Shown: in pieces, positions 1-6,560 of the stretch
How the letters are laid out: every line of letters starts with the position of its first letter
Numbering within the stretch: the stretch's first letter is position 1
DNA from: Micavibrio aeruginosavorus
GTDB lineage: Bacteria; Pseudomonadota; Alphaproteobacteria; Micavibrionales; Micavibrionaceae
Reading direction: 5' to 3'
Length of the DNA stretch: 8,784 nt
Assembly: GCA_003240795.1 (NCBI GenBank)
Contig: QFNK01000062.1
Span: 1 to 8,784, forward strand
Notes under the pieces: model-generated
Databases searched by the model: none
Told to the model about the DNA's origin: nothing
The model's input: the letters and a program-made list of their open reading frames with translations, nothing else
Translations under genes and position numbers: made by a program

Positions 1-436
1 ATCCATCTACGGCCTGGAAGACATCGAACGGGCGGCGCACCTGGCTGTGGATCGCACGTGACAGCGTCTGCGAAATAAACGACTCGCGCGTCGGGTCCTG
101 AAAGCCCGACCTGCTTTTCTTGGAACGGGTGATGAGCAGTTCACCCCTGCTGTAATCCATGGAGAAATTGAGCGCGGGCTCGATACTGGTTCGGATGCGG
201 TCGATGCTCTCCGGCCTGTCGTCTTCTTCTATCTGGTCTGCGATCAGGGCGATCTCCCCCGCAACCGCATAGGCAAGCCTGTTCCCCATCGTCTGCCAGT
301 GGCGGTCGAAAAAGATATAGGTTGTGATGATCTGCACTAGAAAGATCGGTGTGACGAGGATCAGAAGCGACCGGCCGAGAAGTGTGCGCGGCAACACGTC
401 CTTGACGGCGGAACGGATACTGCGAAGCGTCTTCAT
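1..436 (-). CDS. Sensor histidine kinase, EnvZ-like, N-terminal part (cut by window edge)
   Basis: Reading leftward from the ATG at 436, an open frame of 145 codons runs off the window. It starts MKTLRSIRSAVKDV and continues into LPRTLLGRSLLILVTPIFLV, a signature of the N-terminal membrane anchor of alphaproteobacterial EnvZ-like kinases. One transmembrane segment is visible at about residues 21-43, followed by FFDRHWQTMGNRLA and a presumably periplasmic sensor region from about 44 onward. The second membrane segment, HAMP, His-box and ATPase domains would lie outside the window, so kinase activity itself is not seen. The start ATG overlaps the stop of the upstream response regulator as ATGA, which indicates translational coupling and makes the two a cognate pair. 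The identification rests on the neighbour and the N-terminal pattern. Confidence 0.85.
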   Translation of the reverse strand, partial: MKTLRSIRSAVKDVLPRTLLGRSLLILVTPIFLVQIITTYIFFDRHWQTMGNRLAYAVAGEIALIADQIEEDDRPESIDRIRTSIEPALNFSMDYSRGELLITRSKKSRSGFQDPTRESFISQTLSRAIHSQVRRPFDVFQAVDG

Positions 437-1155
437 GCGCCCGCCTCTTCCGCGCGCAGCAAATACCCCTTCCCGCGCACAGTCAGAAGATAACGAGGCA
501 CCTTGCTGTCTTCCTCCAGTTTGCGGCGCAGGCGGGTCACCTGAACGTCAATGGTCCGTTCCCCCGCATCGACCCCGCACAATTCCGCAAGATCCTCGCG
601 GCTCAAAACCGTGTCAGGTTCGCGCAGCAGGGCTTTGAGCAAATTCACCTCGACATCCGTCAGGCGCACCGCCTCATCCCCGTCCACTAGCTCCGGCACC
701 TGCGGGTCATATCGCCAGCGGCCGATCGTATACACCTTGACCGCCGCCTTCTCCTGCGGCCTGCGGCGGAGCAGAGATTGAAGCCGCAGCACCAGCTCCC
801 GCGGATCGAACGGCTTCGTAAGATAATCGTCCGCCCCGCTTTGAAACCCCGTGATCCGGTCTTCCACCTCGCCCATCGCGGTCAGGAGGATGATCGGCAC
901 ATCGTTGCCGCCCGCGCGGATGTCCTGCGCCAGAGAACGACCGTCCTGCCCCGGCATCATCACATCGAGGACGATGGCGTCGAACAGCCCGATTTCCATG
1001 ATCTCCTTCGCGCCCTTCGCGTCCGGCGCGGTAAAGGATAGAAACCCGTTCTCTCCCAGATAGCGGGACACAAGCTTTCGGATGCGGTCGTCGTCGTCCA
1101 CCACAAGGACATGGGGAAGCGATTGTAAATCCTGTAAGTTTTGGGCACCGGCCAT
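433..1155 (-). CDS. Two-component response regulator, OmpR/PetR family
   Basis: A 240-residue DNA-binding response regulator of normal family length. The receiver domain (about 15-130) has the acidic pocket D20-D22, phosphoacceptor D64 in LDVMMPGQDG, T92 in IILLTAM, and K114 in LTKPF, so all key phosphorylation residues are present. The winged-helix output domain (about 140-236) carries the recognition helix ERTIDVQVTRLRRKLEED (199-216) and the terminal wing RGKGYLL (227-233), typical of the OmpR/PhoB class. It probably receives phosphate from the kinase encoded just downstream, with which it overlaps by ATGA. It resembles the alphaproteobacterial OmpR/PetR group; the regulon cannot be read from here. 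The start ATG has only a modest AGG-containing ribosome site 11 bases upstream. It is divergent from a rightward gene, so the control region is shared. Confidence 0.93.
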   Translation of the reverse strand: MAGAQNLQDLQSLPHVLVVDDDDRIRKLVSRYLGENGFLSFTAPDAKGAKEIMEIGLFDAIVLDVMMPGQDGRSLAQDIRAGGNDVPIILLTAMGEVEDRITGFQSGADDYLTKPFDPRELVLRLQSLLRRRPQEKAAVKVYTIGRWRYDPQVPELVDGDEAVRLTDVEVNLLKALLREPDTVLSREDLAELCGVDAGERTIDVQVTRLRRKLEEDSKVPRYLLTVRGKGYLLRAEEAGA

Positions 1156-1191
1156 AGAAATTACCTATCAGGAAACACCCATACGGGCAAG

Positions 1192-1215
1192 GAAGATGGG
1201 AGAATGACCATCTTC
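1192..1215. repeat. Perfect 8-bp inverted repeat in the divergent control region
   Basis: GAAGATGG (1192-1199) and CCATCTTC (1208-1215) are exact reverse complements separated by 8 bases. The element lies just upstream of the rightward -35 box at 1221 and about 37 bp before the response-regulator start. It could be an operator for a dimeric regulator, or a small hairpin in the 5' leader of the leftward transcript. No T-tract follows it on either strand, so it is not a terminator. Confidence 0.5.
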
Positions 1216-1220
1216 ATAAA

Positions 1221-1250
1221 TTGACATAATGTAAATGCATTTGCTATCGT
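1221..1250 (+). promoter_or_regulatory. Sigma70-type promoter for the 1288 gene, with a palindrome in its spacer
   Basis: A consensus -35 TTGACA (1221-1226) is followed after 18 bp by an extended -10, TGCTATCGT (1242-1250), whose hexamer TATCGT matches 4 of 6 consensus bases. Transcription would begin near 1257, about 30 bases before the ATG at 1288. The spacer and the edge of the -10 contain the perfect 10-bp palindrome AAATGCATTT (1233-1242), which would place a bound regulator directly in the polymerase footprint. Assignment is by sequence match only. Confidence 0.6.
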
Positions 1251-1287
1251 CTACCTAGGTTAAAAACAATGGCGAAAGAGGCTCGCG

Positions 1288-1833
1288 ATGCCAAACGATG
1301 CGGACGGAATGCAGGAAATCCATATACTTGGCTTCTCTCAAGAAAAGCTGGATCAAGACGTTGCACGGCTTTCCCATCAAAAAGCACAATTCAATCACGT
1401 AGCCAATCACAGTTCGCACAAAATCCATGCCCACCCCATTGTGGCAAAGATCGATAATAACAACATCATCGAATTCAATGTTCGGGAAGCTGTTCCAAAA
1501 GACTGGATCATCAACCCGGAAACCGGCGCGGTAGATACCACCAGACTACCCGAACGCCGCTTCCAGACCCCGTATAAGGATGACGGCATTACCATTGACG
1601 AGGAAAAATTCAACGAACGCGCTGAAAAGGCCGGCTTAAATCAAAAACAAACCGAGCAGGAACGCCTGCTTCATTCCGCGCATCACATAGTCCACGCAAC
1701 AAAACTTGTCGCCGCGACGGAAAAGTGCCTTGTGCTGAGAAGCCGCGACGGGGAATTGCGCGACGGCGCACAGAAATACACTCTGCCTCCCCTCGGAAAA
1801 GGCCACGTGCCCGTCCCGCCGCCCAATCTCTGA
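1288..1833 (+). CDS. Unrecognised histidine-rich protein, 181 residues
   Basis: I do not recognise this protein. The start ATG is supported by AAAGAGG eight to nine bases upstream and by the promoter at 1221-1250. The product has no signal peptide or membrane segment and is probably soluble and cytoplasmic. Histidines are concentrated in two clusters: residues 30, 37, 41, 44, 47 and 49 near the N-terminus, and 129, 132, 133 and 136 (HSAHHIVH). A single cysteine lies at 147 (EKCLVL), and the C-terminus is proline-rich (VPVPPPNL). The middle (about 60-100) has a mixed pattern, IIEFNVREAVPKDWIINPETG, suggesting a small beta domain, followed by a charged helical stretch (105-145). The histidine clusters might bind metal, but no known metal-site signature is clear. 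It lies divergent from the two-component operon and 85 bp before ilvE, with which it may be cotranscribed. Confidence 0.75.
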   Translation: MPNDADGMQEIHILGFSQEKLDQDVARLSHQKAQFNHVANHSSHKIHAHPIVAKIDNNNIIEFNVREAVPKDWIINPETGAVDTTRLPERRFQTPYKDDGITIDEEKFNERAEKAGLNQKQTEQERLLHSAHHIVHATKLVAATEKCLVLRSRDGELRDGAQKYTLPPLGKGHVPVPPPNL

Positions 1834-1918
1834 AAAGCACCGCCAGAGAGACGCTTGCATTTCTCTCCGCTTTGCCGAAATATGGGCGCTCTGACAATTT
1901 ACAAGAGTGGTGATAATC

Positions 1919-2806
1919 ATGGCACAAGCTTTCAGCGACCGCGACGGAATGATCTGGATCGACGGCAAAATCCTTCCCTGGCGCGAAGCGAACATTCATA
2001 TTTTGACCCATGGCCTTCACTACGCCTCCGCCGTGTTCGAAGGCGAACGCTGCTACTCCGGCAACATCTTCAAATCGACCGAGCATTCGCAGCGCCTGAT
2101 CCGCTCCGCCGAACTGATCGACATGAAAATGTCCATGACGGTGGAGCAGATCAATCAGGCGAAGGAGGAAATCCTCGCCGCCAACAAGCTGACCGACGCC
2201 TACCTCCGCCCCGTTGCATGGCGCGGCTCAGAACAAATGGGCATCTCCGCGCAGGCAACCCTGACCCACGTCGCCATCGCCTGCTGGGAATGGCCGTCCT
2301 ATTTCTCCCCCGAAATGCGGGAGAAAGGCATCTCCCTGCAAACCGCCAAATGGCGCGCCCCGATGCCGGACACGGCCCCGACCGCCTCCAAAGCCTCATG
2401 CCTTTACGCCACGCACACGATGGCCAAGCACGCGGCCGAGGCGAACGGCTATACCGACGCGCTGATGCTCGACTATCGCGGCCTCGTTGCCGAAGCCACG
2501 GGGGCAAACCTGTTCATGGTCAAGGACGGCGCGATCAGGACGCCTATTCCGGATTGCTTCCTGAACGGCCTGACGCGCCAGACGGTGATCCAGCTTGCCA
2601 AAGACCTCGGCCTGCAGATCGATGAGACCCGCATCAAACCGGAAGAGCTGGCACAGGCCGACGAAGTCTTCCTGACCGGCACCGCCGCGGAAGTCACCGC
2701 CGTCGGCAAGATCGACGATGTGACTTACAAAGTCGGCCCGGTAACACGTCAATTGCGCGACGCTTACGAGTCCCTCGTCCGCACGAAAACGGCCATCGCC
2801 GCTTAA
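1919..2806 (+). CDS. ilvE: Branched-chain amino acid aminotransferase
   Basis: A fold-type IV, pyridoxal-phosphate aminotransferase that interconverts leucine, isoleucine and valine with their 2-oxo acids using 2-oxoglutarate/glutamate, the last step of branched-chain synthesis in the cytoplasm. The 295-residue length is near the family norm. Visible landmarks are HYASAVFEGERCY (34-46), the Schiff-base lysine K158 in PTASKASCLY, the glutamate E192 in AEATGANLF that contacts the cofactor ring, and LTGTAAEVT (252-260) at the phosphate-binding end. I chose the ATG at 1919 over the in-frame GTG at 1907 because the protein then begins MAQAFSDRDGMIWIDGK as in relatives, and GGTGA lies seven bases before it. 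No convincing own promoter is seen in 1834-1918, so transcription from 1221 is possible. A terminator follows at 2836. Confidence 0.96.
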   Translation: MAQAFSDRDGMIWIDGKILPWREANIHILTHGLHYASAVFEGERCYSGNIFKSTEHSQRLIRSAELIDMKMSMTVEQINQAKEEILAANKLTDAYLRPVAWRGSEQMGISAQATLTHVAIACWEWPSYFSPEMREKGISLQTAKWRAPMPDTAPTASKASCLYATHTMAKHAAEANGYTDALMLDYRGLVAEATGANLFMVKDGAIRTPIPDCFLNGLTRQTVIQLAKDLGLQIDETRIKPEELAQADEVFLTGTAAEVTAVGKIDDVTYKVGPVTRQLRDAYESLVRTKTAIAA

Positions 2807-2835
2807 GACACTATTAACCAATTGTAAAAACTATA

Positions 2836-2864
2836 AAAAATCGACCTCTTATGGGTCGATTTTT
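2836..2864 (+). terminator. Intrinsic terminator after ilvE
   Basis: The arms AAAAATCGACC (2836-2846) and GGTCGATTTTT (2854-2864) pair perfectly over 11 bp around a 7-base loop, and T-rich sequence (TTTTTGCTTTTTATT) continues to about 2873. The T-tract faces rightward, ending the ilvE transcript 30 bases after its stop. The A-tract on the left could also let it work in reverse, but no leftward gene needs it. Confidence 0.85.
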
Positions 2865-2892
2865 GCTTTTTATTAATATCTTTGGCTATAAT
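2863..2892 (+). promoter_or_regulatory. Promoter for the 676-residue protein gene
   Basis: A perfect -10 hexamer TATAAT lies at 2887-2892, about 30 bases before the ATG at 2922. The best -35 candidate is TTGCTT (2863-2868) with an 18-bp spacer, a weak match that sits inside the T-tract of the ilvE terminator. A ribosome site AGAGAG is at 2912-2917, four bases before the ATG. The gene is therefore likely to be expressed independently of ilvE. Confidence 0.55.
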
Positions 2893-2921
2893 GGTGACAG
2901 AATTACATAACAGAGAGTTTT

Positions 2922-4952
2922 ATGGCACAAGGCAGACGCCCAGGCAGACAGGAACAGCTTAAGACCATCGAAGGTCTGGGCTTCCTCGTCAATGGCGAGC
3001 CTTCCAGAACCGACGCCTTCGCCTCCCTTCCCGACGCGGCAATCAGCACTCTCGCCCGTACAATGACGCGCAGCGTCGATAAGAACGCGAAACCTGTTCA
3101 AAGCTTCGGCAGCTCCATCTCCTCTTTCTTCAGCGGCGGCCCCGCTCCGCAAGGCGCGAAGGAAAAGCTTCAGACCATTCTCGACCGCGCCGAAAGCGAT
3201 GCGGGCCTGAGCGATCCGAACGAAATCAAAGGCTTTCAGGCAGCCCTGAGCGCCAGCGGATACGAAATCAATTTCGATGGCACAATCGACGCCCGCGAAA
3301 AAGGGTACATCGCCGACTTCCGCCAGCGTCTGAACAGCGGTATGTCGCTGGGCGCGATCGCCAACAAGAACTTCGCCGATGCCGATGCGCTTGCCACCGA
3401 AAACGCCAACAGGCTGGAACGCGAAAGACAGCAGCGCGCCGACCTCGAACGCCGCCAGGCAGCAGAGCGCGACGCGGGCATCAAGCAACAGGAAAACATC
3501 TACAACCGTTACTCCTCCGGCCTCGTCTATGCCGGCTATCTTGATCCTGCGAAGGCCGCCGATCCGAAAGCCGCCGCCACCGCAATGGCCTATTTCATCG
3601 TCGACAACGCCGAAGACGGTAAATACACGCAGGTTCGCGACAGCCTGTTCTCCGACGTTCAAAACGGAACGCCATCGCAGGCCGCCGTCGAATACCTGCA
3701 AAAACACACGCAAGGTCAGGTTGTTGGAACGCGCCTTCAGGCCGACCTTGAAAGCAACGACCCGGCGCGCATCAGGCTCGCCCAGAACTTCATGGCCTTC
3801 GAAGGCCGCGATGTTCAGGCAACCGGCACGATTGATGCCGCCACATTCAAGAATGGCGAAGAATCCATCCGCGCCCCTCTGACAATGCCGCCCGGACTTG
3901 TCACCAATGGCGAAGTCGATATCAGCAAACTCTATATAATGGCCGAACGTGGCCAGCTGTACCTGCCGATGGAAAAACTTTCACCGGAAGATCAAGCAAT
4001 CGCTAAGAAACTGGACCTCGCAAAAGATCGTAAACCGGGTGATCCTTTCAGCCGGGAACAATTCATCGCAGCCCGCCTCGTCCTCGACGATCCCGCAAAA
4101 TACGAACAACTTCTCGCGCAGGAAAACACACGCCGCGCGGGCCTGAAACTTGATGTCACGGTCGAACAGCCGAAAGTCGAAGTTGCCGCCGAAGCAACCA
4201 AACTCGAAGAGCGTCAGCAACTGAACAATCCTCTCGGCATCCGCGGTGCGCAAGAAGGTCTGGGCGGCGCACTCATCTCCGGCTCCGCCATCAACAATGA
4301 CGCCATCGGAACCAGCGGCCGTACAGGCCAGCTCGCCTTCTCCTCGACGGAGAAAAACCTTTCCAGCTTTGTGACCTTCATGAAGGAAAGCTCAACTGCA
4401 ACAAACGGTCTCGTCTCCATGCATGACGCGATGAAAGGCCTTCATTACGCCTCCGTCAACATGCAGGAAGCCTTTCTCGGCGGCGCTACAGGTTCTGGCG
4501 GTCTCGACGCACCGACTATTCAGCACGCAAATAAAACGGCGGAGATGCTCGGTGTTTCCGCTGACTATAAATTCAATCTGAATAATCCCGAAGACGTCAA
4601 AAAACTCCTCACCGGTCTCGTCGGCTACAACAACCGCGACTCTCTGGGCAGGGATTTCGTCGAAGGCACGCGCAGAGATCCGAAATGGTCGTCCGCGATT
4701 GAAAACGTCGCCAAAGGCAAACCTGAAACGACGACACCTGAAACGGCGCCCGGACTGGAACAGAATACGGACTCCCCTGCCATCGCCGCAAAGGGCGGCA
4801 GGCTGTCGGTCACGGCGGCCTTTGATACCGCACGCTTCGGCACGACTGAAGCAGAGACACCTGCCGATCCTGCCCTTGAAGGCAATGACGCAGATCTGGC
4901 CGCAGCGATGCAGCGCAGGAATTCATCCTTCGTACTCGCGAACAACCGCTAG
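2922..4952 (+). CDS. Large modular protein with peptidoglycan-binding-like repeats, function unknown
   Basis: A 676-residue protein that I cannot assign to a named family. It has no signal peptide or transmembrane segment; the N-terminus (MAQGRRPGRQEQLK) is basic and polar. Visible parts in order: a serine/glycine/proline linker (about 57-78); a first helical repeat (102-139), IKGFQAALSASGY...FDGTIDA, resembling the pattern of PG_binding_1 domains; a charged Arg/Glu/Gln coiled coil (about 155-192); an alanine-rich helical region (195-265); a second copy of the repeat (284-320), IRLAQNFMAFEGRDVQ..GTIDA; a helical stretch (333-430); a C-terminal module (435-585) with NNPLGIRG, LAFSSTEKNLSSFVTFMK, EMLGVSADYKFNLNNPEDVKKLLTGLVGYN; and a low-complexity Thr/Pro/Glu/Ala tail (600-676). 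The C-terminal pattern faintly recalls modules of phage lytic or structural proteins. It has its own promoter, a good ribosome site, and lies between a terminator and ogt. A role at the cell wall is a guess; without an export signal a cytoplasmic or non-classically exported role is equally possible. Confidence 0.85.
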   Translation: MAQGRRPGRQEQLKTIEGLGFLVNGEPSRTDAFASLPDAAISTLARTMTRSVDKNAKPVQSFGSSISSFFSGGPAPQGAKEKLQTILDRAESDAGLSDPNEIKGFQAALSASGYEINFDGTIDAREKGYIADFRQRLNSGMSLGAIANKNFADADALATENANRLERERQQRADLERRQAAERDAGIKQQENIYNRYSSGLVYAGYLDPAKAADPKAAATAMAYFIVDNAEDGKYTQVRDSLFSDVQNGTPSQAAVEYLQKHTQGQVVGTRLQADLESNDPARIRLAQNFMAFEGRDVQATGTIDAATFKNGEESIRAPLTMPPGLVTNGEVDISKLYIMAERGQLYLPMEKLSPEDQAIAKKLDLAKDRKPGDPFSREQFIAARLVLDDPAKYEQLLAQENTRRAGLKLDVTVEQPKVEVAAEATKLEERQQLNNPLGIRGAQEGLGGALISGSAINNDAIGTSGRTGQLAFSSTEKNLSSFVTFMKESSTATNGLVSMHDAMKGLHYASVNMQEAFLGGATGSGGLDAPTIQHANKTAEMLGVSADYKFNLNNPEDVKKLLTGLVGYNNRDSLGRDFVEGTRRDPKWSSAIENVAKGKPETTTPETAPGLEQNTDSPAIAAKGGRLSVTAAFDTARFGTTEAETPADPALEGNDADLAAAMQRRNSSFVLANNR

Positions 4953-4995
4953 AATTTTTCACCAGAAAATAACTGGAAACACACGGTCGTCCTTC

Positions 4996-5001
4996 TATAC
5001 T
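4996..5001 (+). promoter_or_regulatory. Possible -10 box of ogt
   Basis: TATACT (4996-5001) matches 5 of 6 consensus -10 bases and ends eight bases before the ogt ATG. The sequence 17 bp upstream, CTGGAA (4973-4978), is a poor -35 with 3 of 6 matches. If used, transcription would start at or within a few bases of the start codon. This is tentative. Confidence 0.35.
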
Positions 5002-5009
5002 GTTGGCCG

Positions 5010-5510
5010 ATGACGCAGTTCCACAAACATATGCCCTCGCCCGTCGGCACGCTCAAACTCGTTGCCAACGACACAAAACTCGTCGCCATTTTGTGGGAAA
5101 ATGATGATCCCGCGCGCGTGAAGACGGACGTCAGCGAAGAAAGCGCGAACCACCCCGTTCTTCTCGAAACCGAAAGACAACTGGCCGCTTATTTCGCGGG
5201 AGAATTAAAGGACTTCACGCTTGATCTGGACTTCACCGGAACGGATTTTCAAAAAGCCGTCTGGAACGCGCTTCTCACCATCCCGTTCGGTGAAACCCGC
5301 ACCTACGCGCAGATCGCCCATCAGGTCGGAAGCCCGGGGGCCGTCCGCGCCGTCGGTGCCGCCAACGGCAAGAACCCGATCTCCATCGTCGCCCCCTGCC
5401 ACCGCGTCATCGGCACAAACGGCAAACTGACGGGCTTCGCCGGCGGACTCAAGGAAAAAGCCTGGCTTCTCGATATGGAATCCGCCCGCTCGAACAAAAC
5501 GCTGTTTTAA
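5010..5510 (+). CDS. ogt: Methylated-DNA--[protein]-cysteine S-methyltransferase
   Basis: Suicide DNA-repair protein that moves the alkyl group from O6-alkylguanine (and O4-alkylthymine) in DNA to its own cysteine, acting once per molecule. The 166-residue length matches single-domain Ogt/AGT proteins. The active-site motif IVAPCHRVIG places the acceptor at C130 with H131 and R132. Also present are the DNA-binding helix-turn-helix FGETRTYAQIAHQVGSPGAVRAVGAANGKNP broken here for length as residues 93-123, with Tyr99 and the arginine finger R113, and the terminal FAGGLKEKAWLLDME (143-157). The N-terminal part (1-75) is the variable alpha/beta domain. There is no Ada-type regulatory domain, so it is not an adaptive-response regulator. 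The ATG lacks a clear Shine-Dalgarno sequence and follows the preceding gene by 57 bp; no upstream in-frame alternative start fits. It is convergent with cydB. Confidence 0.96.
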   Translation: MTQFHKHMPSPVGTLKLVANDTKLVAILWENDDPARVKTDVSEESANHPVLLETERQLAAYFAGELKDFTLDLDFTGTDFQKAVWNALLTIPFGETRTYAQIAHQVGSPGAVRAVGAANGKNPISIVAPCHRVIGTNGKLTGFAGGLKEKAWLLDMESARSNKTLF

Positions 5511-5533
5511 AAAACGCCGCCGATACGTCCGGC
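5509..5533 (-). terminator. Possible terminator of the cyd operon
   Basis: Read leftward, GCCG and CGGC (5530-5533 and 5519-5522 on the forward strand) can form a short GC stem with a 7-base loop, followed four bases later by six T residues (5514-5509) that overlap the stop codon of the convergent ogt. The stem is short, so the call is weak. The whole gap between the two convergent genes is only 29 bp. Confidence 0.35.
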
Positions 5534-5539
5534 AAAGAC

Positions 5540-6547
5540 TTATTCGTAAGTAAGCTCCTTCGCCTTCCCGTGAAAGATTTTATAGGCAAGAAACGTGTAT
5601 CCGATCAATACAGGCAACACGACCAGCGCGCCCGCAAGAATGATCTTCAGGGATTCCGGCGCGCTGGCCGCTTCGACGATTTTCAGCTGATCCGGCACGA
5701 TATACGGATAAAAACTATAGGCCAGCCCGTGGAAACACAGGATGAATATTCCCACAATCGTTGCAAACGGTACCCAGCACCAACGGTCTCCGGGCTTTGG
5801 CATCTGCCGCAGCAGAATTTCGAGCGCCACGATCAATACTCCCGTTATGATAGGTACGGGTGCCAACAGAACGATATTCGGGAACGAGAACCATTTTTCG
5901 AAAATGCGCGCGCTGACCAGCGGCGTTGCAATAGACACAAGAACAATGCCGATCAACGTCCCCATGAGCGCCATACGCGCCCAGCGCACGGCCTTGCGCT
6001 GTAATTCACCCTCTGTCTTCATAATCAGCCATGCGGCACCGATCAGGCAATAACCCGCGACAACGCAAAGACCGATAAGCATTGAAAACGCCGTCGCCGT
6101 AACGCCCTTCTCAAATCCGATAATGTATGACCCCAGCATGTATCCCTGCGCCATGCTGGTGATCAGGGAGCCGCAGAAAAACGCATTGTTCCAGGCGTTC
6201 TTGTGATCGACCCTCGCCTTGGCGCGGAAATCAAACGCCACGCCGCGGAGTATAAGACCGATCAACATGATCGCGACAGGCAAGTAGAGATTGGACAATA
6301 TAATGCCGTGCGCGGCAGGAAACGCAACGAGCAGCAACCCGACCCCAAGCACCAGCCAAGTCTCGTTCGCATCCCAGAAAGGCCCGATGGAACCGATCAT
6401 CAGGTCTTTTTCATCATCCTCCGCCCCTTTCATCAAAACACCGACGCCCAGATCATAACCGTCGAGCACGGCATAGATCAGCATCGACAACCCCATCAGG
6501 AAAGCGAAACTCAGGGGCAGCCATTCGCCGTTGGCAAAAATATCCAT
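5540..6547 (-). CDS. cydB: Cytochrome bd ubiquinol oxidase subunit II
   Basis: Second subunit of the bd-type terminal oxidase, an inner-membrane quinol:O2 oxidoreductase. It is structurally similar to CydA and stabilises the haem-bearing core. The protein has 335 residues. Conserved motifs are LDGYDLGVG (28-36), GPFWDANETWLVLG (55-68) and RGVAFDFRAKA (101-111), followed by repeated hydrophobic segments giving about eight or nine membrane helices. I chose the ATG at 6547, not the in-frame ATG at 6628, because the longer form would overlap the end of cydA, would add a non-conserved polar leader, and because AGGAAAG lies just before 6547. Only 13 bases separate it from the cydA stop, so the two are cotranscribed and probably translated at matched levels. 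No small cydX-like gene follows before ogt. Confidence 0.96.
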   Translation of the reverse strand: MDIFANGEWLPLSFAFLMGLSMLIYAVLDGYDLGVGVLMKGAEDDEKDLMIGSIGPFWDANETWLVLGVGLLLVAFPAAHGIILSNLYLPVAIMLIGLILRGVAFDFRAKARVDHKNAWNNAFFCGSLITSMAQGYMLGSYIIGFEKGVTATAFSMLIGLCVVAGYCLIGAAWLIMKTEGELQRKAVRWARMALMGTLIGIVLVSIATPLVSARIFEKWFSFPNIVLLAPVPIITGVLIVALEILLRQMPKPGDRWCWVPFATIVGIFILCFHGLAYSFYPYIVPDQLKIVEAASAPESLKIILAGALVVLPVLIGYTFLAYKIFHGKAKELTYE

Positions 6548-6560
6548 GTTGTCTTTCCTG

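Noticed and set aside
1846..1867. GAGAGA/TCTCTC inverted repeat between the histidine-rich gene and ilvE as a terminator
   Set aside because: The stem is only six pairs with a 10-base loop and no T-tract follows, so it does not support a transcription stop.
1834..1918. A separate ilvE promoter
   Set aside because: Candidates such as TTGCCG with CAATTT match the consensus poorly; readthrough from the upstream promoter is at least as likely.
1610..2086. A leftward 158-codon open frame across the end of the 1288 gene and start of ilvE
   Set aside because: It covers both a coding end and the ilvE start and has no recognisable motif or start signals.
1855..2625. A 256-codon rightward open frame overlapping ilvE
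   Set aside because: It lies in another frame of the well-supported ilvE, is very rich in Arg/Pro/His, and has no family motif; it is a by-product of GC-rich coding.
2886..3713. A 275-codon leftward open frame antisense to the large protein gene
   Set aside because: No ribosome site or promoter, composition typical of an antisense shadow, and the sense gene has good start signals and motif structure.
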